From positions 1-64,000 of the forward strand of contig JBBQRS010000005.1 in assembly GCA_038214535.1 (NCBI GenBank): DNA of 64,000 nucleotides, given 5' to 3'. Positions 57,877 to 64,000 of the stretch are shown here, piece after piece. The notes beneath the pieces were generated by a model. The model searched no databases, was not told the DNA's origin, and was given only the letters and a program-made list of their open reading frames with translations. A program made the position numbers and the translations under genes. This DNA comes from JBBQRS01 sp038214535 (lineage in GTDB: Bacteria > Chloroflexota > Anaerolineae > CG2-30-64-16). The stretch's first letter is position 1, and each line of letters begins with the position of its first letter.

Positions 57877-57891
57877 ATAGGAACAAAATAG

Positions 57892-59847
57892 ATGCGCGTT
57901 ATCGGCACTGCCGGCCACGTTGACCACGGCAAATCCACGCTGGTGCATGCCCTGACCGGCATTGACCCCGATCGTCTGCGCGAGGAAAAAGAGCGCGAGA
58001 TGACGATTGATCTGGGGTTTGCCTGGTTGGGGCTGCCTGCCCCCTCTGACGCCGGGGACGGCACGCCCGGCGAGATGGCCGGCGTCGTAGACGTGCCGGG
58101 CCACATTGATTTCATCAAGAACATGCTGGCGGGGATCGGCGGGATCGACGCGGCCATCTTCGTGGTCGCCGCCGATGAGGGAGTGATGCCACAAACGCGC
58201 GAGCATCTCGCTATCCTGGATCTGCTGGAGGTTCCGGCGGGCGTGATCGCCCTGACGAAGGTGGACGCGATCACCGAGGAGGGCTGGCTGGACCTGGTGG
58301 AGGCTGACGTGCATGAAGCCCTGCACGATACGCGCCTGGGGGATGCGCCGCTGGTACGGGTGTCGGCGCGGGAGGGGACGGGGCTGGACGAGCTCAAGCA
58401 GACGCTATCGGATATTCTGGCGACCACCCCGCCGCGCATGGACATCGGGCGGCCCCGGCTGCCGATTGACCGCGCCTTCAGTGTGCCCGGCTTCGGCACG
58501 GTGGTGACGGGGACGCTGACCGACGGCGTCTTCCGGCTGGGCGATGAGGTGGAACTGGTTCCCTCGGGCCTCAAGGCGCGGATTCGCGGGCTGCAATCAC
58601 ACAAGAAAGCGGTCGAGATGGGGCTGCCGGGGAGCCGGCTGGCGATCAATCTGACGGGGGTGCATCCCGACCAACTGGCGCGGGGGATGGTGGCCGCGCG
58701 GCCTGGCACGCTGCGCCCGACGACGCTGGTGGATGCGCGGGTGCGGTTGATGGGTGGCGATATGACGCCGGCGGGGCGCGACACGGGCGCGTTGCGGCAC
58801 AATCAGACGGTGGACTTCTTCTGCGGCGCAGCGGAGGTGCTGGCGCACGTGCGGTTGCTGGATGTGGAGGAGATTCGCCCCGGCGAGATGAGCTGGGCGC
58901 AACTGCGCCTCGAAGCGCCGGTCGCCCTGGCCGCGGGAGACCGCTTCATCATCCGGCAGCCGTCGCCCAGCGTGACGGTGGGGGGTGGACAGGTGGTCAA
59001 CGCGCACCCGGCGCGCCGGTGGCGGCGGTTCCAGCCGGAGGTGATCGCGCAACTGGATGCGCTCTCGCGCGGCGCGCCCGATGACCTGTTGCGGCACGCG
59101 ATGGCGGCGAACGAGCCCGCGCCGATCAAGACGGTGATCGAGCGGAGCGGGCTGGAGGTGGGGCTGGCCGAGGAGACACTGGCCGCGATGCTGGCGGACG
59201 GACAAGCCGTCGCGCTGGGGGCTACGCAAGCGCCGCTGCGCAACAGCGCGACGCCGGTGATCTCGCTGGGCGGCTGGCGGCGGCTCTCGGAGCGGATGGC
59301 GGCGATATTGGACGACTATCACGCGGCGTATCCGCTGCGGCCGGGGATGGCGCGAGAAGAACTGAAGAGCCGATTACAGGGCCGCGAGAAGTGGACGCCG
59401 CGCGTGTTCAACGAGCTGGCGGCGTTGGGTGTTGCGGATGGCATCGTGGAGGAGGCGGGCGACATCATGCGGCGGCCCGGCTATCAGGTGATGTTTACGC
59501 CGGAGCGACAGGCGCGCGTAGACGCGCTGCTGGCCGCGTATCGCGCGCAACCCTACACCCCACCTTCGGCGGCGGACAGCGCCGCGGCGATCGGGCCGGA
59601 TGCGATCAGCGCGCTGTTGCATCAGGAGACGCTGGTGCGGCTGAGCGAAGATGTACTGCTGCTGCGCGAGACGTTCGACGAGATGGTCGCCCGCGTGAAG
59701 GCGTACATCGGTCATAACGGCAGCATGACAGTGGCGCAGGTGCGCGATGAGTTCAACACCAGCCGCAAGTACGCGCTGGCGCTGATGGAGTATCTGGATA
59801 ACGAGAAGATCACGCGGCGGGTGGGGGATGAGCGGGTGTTGCGGTAA
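57892..59847 (+). CDS. selB: Selenocysteine-specific translation elongation factor SelB
   Basis: 651 residues. EF-Tu-like G domain: GTAGHVDHGKSTL (G1), DVPGHIDFIKNML (G3), TKVDA (G4); then beta-barrel domains with DRAFSVPGFGTVVTGTL, the SelB-specific form. From about 400 on there are four winged-helix repeats that bind the SECIS. The start ATG has no strong ribosome site but follows GGAAC. It delivers Sec-tRNA to UGA codons such as that of selD 44 kb away. VOC follows. Confidence 0.95.
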   Translation: MRVIGTAGHVDHGKSTLVHALTGIDPDRLREEKEREMTIDLGFAWLGLPAPSDAGDGTPGEMAGVVDVPGHIDFIKNMLAGIGGIDAAIFVVAADEGVMPQTREHLAILDLLEVPAGVIALTKVDAITEEGWLDLVEADVHEALHDTRLGDAPLVRVSAREGTGLDELKQTLSDILATTPPRMDIGRPRLPIDRAFSVPGFGTVVTGTLTDGVFRLGDEVELVPSGLKARIRGLQSHKKAVEMGLPGSRLAINLTGVHPDQLARGMVAARPGTLRPTTLVDARVRLMGGDMTPAGRDTGALRHNQTVDFFCGAAEVLAHVRLLDVEEIRPGEMSWAQLRLEAPVALAAGDRFIIRQPSPSVTVGGGQVVNAHPARRWRRFQPEVIAQLDALSRGAPDDLLRHAMAANEPAPIKTVIERSGLEVGLAEETLAAMLADGQAVALGATQAPLRNSATPVISLGGWRRLSERMAAILDDYHAAYPLRPGMAREELKSRLQGREKWTPRVFNELAALGVADGIVEEAGDIMRRPGYQVMFTPERQARVDALLAAYRAQPYTPPSAADSAAAIGPDAISALLHQETLVRLSEDVLLLRETFDEMVARVKAYIGHNGSMTVAQVRDEFNTSRKYALALMEYLDNEKITRRVGDERVLR

Positions 59848-59861
59848 AAAGGAGATGGTTC

Positions 59862-60275
59862 ATGAATCAAACTACTGGAAAGGGTGTAGATGTGAACTCC
59901 TGGGCAAAAGGCATTCAAGCTGTCACGCTGTTCGTCGAGGACTTGAAGGCCACGAGGGAGTACTATCGAGAGGTCTTTGGTTTGCCGGTCGTGTTTGAGG
60001 ACGCGGACTCGGCCGTTTTTAAGTTCGGGGATACGCTCATCAACCTGCTGAAGATCGAGGCGGCGGACGAACTCGTCGCGCCGGCAAGGGTGGCGAGCCG
60101 TGAGGCCGGGGCGCGCTTCGTGTTTACCCTCGGCGTGGAGGACGTAGACGCCATGTGCGCCGAACTCGCCGCGCGCGGGGTAACGCTGCTGAACGGCCCG
60201 ATGGATCGGCCCTGGGGCGTGCGAACGGCCAGCTTCATGGACCCGGACGGCTATATCTGGGAGATCGCGAAGTAG
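59862..60275 (+). CDS. VOC-family protein
   Basis: 137 residues, one full VOC module pair: IQAVTLFVEDLKATREYYREVFGLPVVFED and FTLGVEDVDAMCAELAARGV, then FMDPDGYIWEIAK with the metal Glu. It resembles glyoxalase-like proteins of unknown substrate. AAAAGGAG precedes the ATG. It is likely co-transcribed with the DHFR-like gene 12 bases on. Confidence 0.9.
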   Translation: MNQTTGKGVDVNSWAKGIQAVTLFVEDLKATREYYREVFGLPVVFEDADSAVFKFGDTLINLLKIEAADELVAPARVASREAGARFVFTLGVEDVDAMCAELAARGVTLLNGPMDRPWGVRTASFMDPDGYIWEIAK

Positions 60276-60287
60276 AGGAGCCGTCAC

Positions 60288-60905
60288 ATGCGTAAAGTCA
60301 TTGTGAGCAACTTCGTCACGTTGGATGGCTACTACGAGTCAAAGGACAAGACGTTCGACGCGTTCTTCGACTATTACCATGAGGACTATGCGGGCGATCA
60401 GAGTTTCGATTACTACAATACGGAACGGCTGCGAGCGGCTGACACGCTGATCCTGAGTGGGCGCACCTCTTTCCTGGGCAACAAGAGTTACTGGACGGGC
60501 GTGCCGAATGACCCGAATGCCACCCCGATCCGGCGTGAGTTTGCGGAGCTGATCCAGCGCGTGGATAAGGTCGTTGTGTCAGATACGATCACGCGCGAGG
60601 AGTTAGCGCCCTGGGATAATACGCGGATCGTCAAGGTGGCGGACGCGCACAGGGAGATCGCCACGCTCAAGGAGCAGCCCGGCAGAGATATCCTGATCCT
60701 GATGGGCCGCATCCTCTGGAATGGTCTGCTGGCTCACGATCTGGTGGACGAGTTGCATCTCACCTATTTCCCCGTAATCGCGGGCGAGGGCGTGCCGTTG
60801 TTCACCGGTCGCCCGCCGGTCTCGCTGAAGCTGATCCACACGCGGTCGTGGCTGGGTTCGGGGAACGTGCTGGCTTGCTATGAGGTTAGCTGCAAGAAGT
60901 CGTGA
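60288..60905 (+). CDS. Dihydrofolate reductase-like (RibD C-terminal domain) protein
   Basis: 205 residues. MRKVIVSNFVTLDGYYES, ADTLILSGRTSFLG, DILILMGRILWNGLLAHDLVDELHLTYFPVIAGEGVPLF are the RibD_C/YwjB motifs that bind NADPH. It is not the core folA enzyme. Substrate unknown. Ends 3' of the VOC gene in a two-gene unit. Confidence 0.9.
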   Translation: MRKVIVSNFVTLDGYYESKDKTFDAFFDYYHEDYAGDQSFDYYNTERLRAADTLILSGRTSFLGNKSYWTGVPNDPNATPIRREFAELIQRVDKVVVSDTITREELAPWDNTRIVKVADAHREIATLKEQPGRDILILMGRILWNGLLAHDLVDELHLTYFPVIAGEGVPLFTGRPPVSLKLIHTRSWLGSGNVLACYEVSCKKS

Positions 60906-60961
60906 ATCGAGTTGCCTAATTTTCCTGATTGACCCAGCCTTTCAGTGAGTTCGTCACTTCA

Positions 60962-61108
60962 TCAATCACTTCCAGAAGTATGATCGAGCAGTTTCAGTTG
61001 TTGCGCAACTTCCCGATAGGCGTCTAGCACGAATTCCCATTCGAACCAGTCAGTGTCATCACCCAGTTCACCCGCTTCGAAACGCGTGGCAAACTTATCG
61101 GAGGTCAT
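60962..61108 (-). CDS. Small ORF downstream of higBA (48 aa)
   Basis: 48 residues, MTSDKFATRFEAGELGDDTD then WFEWEFVLDAYREVAQQLK and a short tail. It is acidic and reads like a folded small protein rather than chance translation. It follows higA by 56 bases on the same strand. Similar FEAGELGD-type small proteins occur near toxin-antitoxin genes as I recall. It may be a third component. Ribosome site not clear. Confidence 0.5.
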   Translation of the reverse strand: MTSDKFATRFEAGELGDDTDWFEWEFVLDAYREVAQQLKLLDHTSGSD

Positions 61109-61164
61109 CTGATATCTCTACACAGCAGGGATCTCGTCACGGAGCATGAAAATTCCTTGCTGTT

Positions 61165-61479
61165 TTACGCCGTTACAAGGGGTTGGATGCGATCGAGCGC
61201 CGTCTTCGATGTCTGGGCTGCATCCCACAGATCCACCGCGCGTTGCGCGTTCAGCCAGAACTCCGGCGTGTTGCCGAACAGCCGGGCCAGTCGGAGCGCC
61301 ATCTGTGGGCTGACCGCTCGCCGCTCCCTCAGCAACTCGTTGATGCTTTGGCGCGACACCCCCAGGGCCAGGGCCAGGCTCGTTGCCGTCAGATCATAAT
61401 CCGGTAGAAAGTCCTCTCGTAACATCTCGCCCGGATGCGTCGGACGAATCATCCTCTCTTGGGTGTTCTGGATGCTCAT
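61165..61479 (-). CDS. higA: HigA-family antitoxin
   Basis: 104 residues. HTH_XRE of the HigA type: MIRPTHPGEMLREDFLPDYDLTATSLALALGVSRQSINELLRERR, then NTPEFWLNAQRAVDLWDA. It binds the toxin and the operon operator. It lies 14 bases after higB, toxin first, as in other higBA loci. Confidence 0.93.
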   Translation of the reverse strand: MSIQNTQERMIRPTHPGEMLREDFLPDYDLTATSLALALGVSRQSINELLRERRAVSPQMALRLARLFGNTPEFWLNAQRAVDLWDAAQTSKTALDRIQPLVTA

Positions 61480-61493
61480 TTCTACTCCTCAAC

Positions 61494-61775
61494 TCAGTGA
61501 TAGTCCGTCAATTCGACATCATAGGCATCGCCGTTGATGAATCGAAAGCAGATGCGCCACTGGTCGTTGACAGAGATCGCAAACTCTCCTTTGCGTTCTG
61601 CCTCAAGCTCATGAAGCCGGTTGCTTGGCAGCGCCTTGAGATCGTCCAGACCAGACGCCAGATCTACGTATTCCAGCTTACGTATCGCTCGCCGCACGAT
61701 GTCCGGCGGAAACCGCTTCGACCTTCCGGTTACATATAACTCTTGTGTATGGCGGTCGGCGAACGTCCTGATCAT
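61494..61775 (-). CDS. higB: HigB-type mRNA interferase toxin
   Basis: 93 residues from the ATG at 61775; the open frame extends to 61838 but crosses the promoter. RelE-like fold: MIRTFADRHTQELYVTGRSKRFPPDIVRRAIRKLEYVDLA, SNRLHELEAERKGEFAISVNDQWRICFRF. Cleaves mRNA on the ribosome until bound by HigA. Confidence 0.92.
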   Translation of the reverse strand: MIRTFADRHTQELYVTGRSKRFPPDIVRRAIRKLEYVDLASGLDDLKALPSNRLHELEAERKGEFAISVNDQWRICFRFINGDAYDVELTDYH

Positions 61776-61781
61776 GCAGAT

Positions 61782-61810
61782 ATTGTATCCTGTCACGTGA
61801 CGCGTGTCAA
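61782..61810 (-). promoter_or_regulatory. higBA promoter with palindromic operator
   Basis: Minus strand TTGACA (61810-61805), 17-bp spacer, TACAAT (61787-61782). The spacer holds GTCACGTGAC (61792-61801), a perfect 10-bp palindrome, in the right place for HigA binding. The transcript starts only a few bases before the higB ATG. Confidence 0.72.
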
Positions 61811-61882
61811 GGGCAACCGTGCAGAGGAGATATGTCATGTTCGGTTGAACCGGGCCGCCAAATCGAATAATCGAACCGAAAT

Positions 61883-63502
61883 TCAGCGACGATAGACGAC
61901 CTTGCCGTCGAGCACGGTCATGGCGACCGGCGCGTTGATGATCTGCATGGGGTCCAGCGCGAAGATGTCCTGTTCCAGCAGCACCAGGTCGGCGACCTTG
62001 CCCGGCGTGATGGTTCCCCGGTAGTCCTCTTCCCCGGCGGCGTAGGCAGGCCAGCGCGTGTAGGCGTCCACGGCCTCGGCCACCGTGACGCGCTCCTGCC
62101 CCTGCCAGCCCGCAGGCCCCGGCGAGCCGTCGGCGCGGCGACGCGTGACGGCGGCATGGATGCCGGTCAGCGGGGGGTAGGCGTCTACGGGCGCGTCCGA
62201 GCCGAAGACCAGCACCGTCCCCTGATCGAGCAGGCTGCGGAAGGCGTAGGCGTTGGGCGCGCGCTCCGGCCCCCAGTGGCGATCCACCATGAGCATGTCG
62301 GAGGTGGCGTGGATGGGCTGGACGGAGGCGATGATGTTTAACTTTGCCAGCCGAGGCAGGTCGGCGGGGTCAATGACCTGGACGTGCTCGATGCGGTGGC
62401 GGAGTACACGTCCTCCCCCATTCGTTGTTTCCTGGCGGCGGACTTCTTCCAAGATGTTCAATACGTCGCGGTTGGCGCGGTCGCCGATGGCGTGGATGGT
62501 GAGGCTGAGACCGCCCCCGCTTGCGGCAAGCGCCTTTTCCAGCATCTCTTCCGGGTCCATGGTGGCGACGCCCCAGTTCTCCGGTTCGCCCTCGAATGGA
62601 CGCAGCATGTTCGCCGTGCGGCTGCCCAGCGCGCCGTCCGCGAACATCTTGACGCCGCCGATGCGGAGCCACGCGTCGCCCAGGCCGCTGCACAACCCCA
62701 GCGCGAGCGCATGCGGCAGGTTGGCCGCCGGGATGTGCTGCACCGCCCGCACGCCGAGGCTACCCGCGTCACGTAACTGCTGATAGGCGCGCAGCGAATA
62801 GGCGTCAGCGCCGTCGCTGGCGTTGTGGATGGCGACGATGCCCGTGGCCCAGAGCTCGGGGAAGAGGCGTTCCATCGCGGCGGTGATTTCAGGCAGGCCG
62901 GGTTCGGGGGCGACGCCGTTCAGCAGGCCGACGGCGTTCTCGCGCAGGATGCCATTGGGCTGGCCGTCCGCGTCGCGCTCGATCACGCCGCCCACAATAT
63001 CGGTGGTGGACGCGGTGATGCCGGACCGGCGCAGCACCGCGCTGTTGAGCCAGACGGAGTGCAGGTCTTTGCTGTCGAGCGCGACCGGGATGTCGCCGGC
63101 CACGGCATCGAGGATGGCGCGGTGGGCGCGGCTGCCCGCGGGCCACAGGCTGGCGTCCCAGCCGCCGCCGCGAATCCATGCGCCGGGCGGGGTGCTATCT
63201 ATCCGCGCAGCGACCAATGCCGCGACGGCTTCAGGCGAACTGGCCGCGCCGGCTTCGATCTCGGCGGCGCGCAGGGCGGTTTCGGGCAGGTGGATGTGGC
63301 TCTCGGTGAAGCCGGGGAGCAGCAGGCCGTTGCCGATGGAGACGACCTCGGTGCGCGGGCCGCGTAGCCCGGTTTGATCAGCGGCGCGGCCTGCGGCGAA
63401 GATGCGACCCTCGCGGACTGCGACGGCTTCGACCCAGGGTTGGGCCGGGTCGGCGGTGTAGATGCGACCATCGGTGAAGAGGATGTCGGCGTAGAGTTGC
63501 AT
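61883..63502 (-). CDS. YtcJ-like metal-dependent amidohydrolase
   Basis: 539 residues from the ATG at 63502, with AAGGA seven bases upstream (an open frame reaches 63586 across a repeat). Motifs: GFTESHIHLPETAL (HxH), IHAIGDRANRDVL, HRIEHVQVID and FGSDAPVDAYPPL. It fits the exoenzyme-regulatory AepA/YtcJ/NfdA group. Probably cleaves N-substituted amides; substrate unknown. Confidence 0.88.
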   Translation of the reverse strand: MQLYADILFTDGRIYTADPAQPWVEAVAVREGRIFAAGRAADQTGLRGPRTEVVSIGNGLLLPGFTESHIHLPETALRAAEIEAGAASSPEAVAALVAARIDSTPPGAWIRGGGWDASLWPAGSRAHRAILDAVAGDIPVALDSKDLHSVWLNSAVLRRSGITASTTDIVGGVIERDADGQPNGILRENAVGLLNGVAPEPGLPEITAAMERLFPELWATGIVAIHNASDGADAYSLRAYQQLRDAGSLGVRAVQHIPAANLPHALALGLCSGLGDAWLRIGGVKMFADGALGSRTANMLRPFEGEPENWGVATMDPEEMLEKALAASGGGLSLTIHAIGDRANRDVLNILEEVRRQETTNGGGRVLRHRIEHVQVIDPADLPRLAKLNIIASVQPIHATSDMLMVDRHWGPERAPNAYAFRSLLDQGTVLVFGSDAPVDAYPPLTGIHAAVTRRRADGSPGPAGWQGQERVTVAEAVDAYTRWPAYAAGEEDYRGTITPGKVADLVLLEQDIFALDPMQIINAPVAMTVLDGKVVYRR

Positions 63503-63543
63503 GGCGAAGTCCTTGCGAATCAATACTCTCGATTCATCATGTC

Positions 63544-63613
63544 CTTTCCTTCGTAGTGACGGCTTTAGCCGTTGTAATGCCCCCAACGGCTAAAACCGTC
63601 ACTGCGAAGGAGA
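63544..63613. repeat. Family D inverted repeat
   Basis: CCTTCGTAGTGACGGCTTTA and its complement, overlapping the upstream side of the amidohydrolase gene. It is followed at 63628-63659 by a family F hairpin ending CTACGAAC. Confidence 0.8.
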
Positions 63614-63661
63614 GCGATGCGCAGACCACGGGTTTTGTGAAACGGGCGTCTTACGACGCCG

Positions 63662-64000
63662 CTACGAACCGCCGACAATGTGGTCGTAGATGGCCTGGAG
63701 TTCTTCGTCGGAATAGAAGGAGATGACAATGCGCCCGCCGCGGCGGCCGCGGGTGAGGGCAACTTTGGTGCCCAGCGCGGCGCGGAAGGCTTCTTCCAGG
63801 CTGCGCGTGTGGGCGTCGGGCGGCGCGGCGGGTTCGTCGTTGACATCTTCCGCCTCGGTCTGCGCGACAGCGGCCAACCGGCGGGCGAGTTCCTCGGTCT
63901 GGCGGACGGTGAGGTCGCGCGCGATAACCTGCTCGGCGGCGCGGACGAGTGTTTCATCGTCGCTGAGCGCGAGGAGCGCGCGGGCGTGCCCCTCGGAGAG
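63662..64000 (-). CDS. parB: Chromosome-partitioning protein ParB, C-terminal part
   Basis: The right edge cuts the gene; 112 C-terminal residues are visible. LSEGHARALLAL and LTVRQTEELARRLAA belong to the ParB helix-turn-helix region; an Ala/Pro-rich linker leads to the dimer domain LEEAFRAALGTKVAL, GGRIVISFYSDEELQAIYDHIVGG. ParB loads on parS and aids chromosome segregation. Its presence suggests that the replication origin may be near the right side. Confidence 0.9.
   Translation of the reverse strand, partial: LSEGHARALLALSDDETLVRAAEQVIARDLTVRQTEELARRLAAVAQTEAEDVNDEPAAPPDAHTRSLEEAFRAALGTKVALTRGRRGGRIVISFYSDEELQAIYDHIVGGS

Overview
The window reads as a chromosome segment (about 60-65 % G+C by eye) of a Chloroflexota bacterium, probably Anaerolineae-like. 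This rests on gene content and style rather than a marker gene: secreted proteins ending in LPLV-type tails, a Ycf45/R3H ATPase, B12-binding MerR regulators, fused EcfA1A2, a tmk-darA pair and many dispersed intergenic palindromes. No rRNA, tRNA, CRISPR array, phage or insertion sequence was seen. A parB gene runs off the right edge.

Layout. 0-5.6 kb: end of a VOC gene, then a proteostasis group on the minus strand (dnaJ/cbpA, an eRF1-like baeRF protein, clpC). 5.7-12.7 kb: a cobalamin riboswitch with two tandem terminators, a secreted alpha/alpha-toroid protein, two secreted/anchored DUF4430-like (transcobalamin beta-domain) proteins, then EcfT, EcfA1A2 and an ECF S component. This looks like a bacterial transcobalamin-style B12 capture and import system. 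12.8-13.8 kb: selD whose catalytic residue is encoded by an in-frame TGA followed by a SECIS-like hairpin; selB lies at 57.9 kb, so the cell appears to use selenocysteine. 14-20.8 kb: UxaA-type dehydratase, CPA1 antiporter, a structured terminator-ended intergenic RNA candidate, DUF4395 plus thioredoxin, CaCA exchanger, CooC. 20.9-23.9 kb: two CarH/LitR-type B12 photoreceptor repressors and a Crp/Fnr regulator; two of the promoters carry 11-bp direct repeats over the -35 box.

24-31.8 kb: housekeeping (SDR, LON-domain protein, cold-shock protein, GNAT, Ycf45-like ATPase, tmk, darA, FmdB zinc ribbon, gmk, rhomboid). 31.9-36.8 kb: three-subunit molybdenum hydroxylase with a MoaD-like protein and a MEMO1-family protein. 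36.8-43 kb: priA, ResA/TlpA thioredoxin, divergent Lgt, and a DUF4015-deacetylase fusion. 43.2-47.7 kb: tungstate ABC transporter whose binding protein is fused to a sulfite-oxidase-like domain holding a cytochrome c, plus a GntR-PBP regulator. 47.9-57.7 kb: SUMF1-like protein, UbiB kinase, FTR1 iron permease, exopolysaccharide genes, mgsA, GNAT, RAM-like protein, phoU, coiled-coil protein. 57.9-64 kb: selB, VOC, DHFR-like, a HigBA toxin-antitoxin pair with a third small ORF, an amidohydrolase and the 3' end of parB.

Themes. Cobalamin recurs as imported nutrient (riboswitch, ECF system) and as light-sensing cofactor (CarH pair). Trace elements recur: selenium, tungsten/molybdenum, nickel (CooC), iron. 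Intergenic spaces are occupied by several families of dispersed inverted repeats; some are nested in each other and some supply the C-terminal codons of genes.
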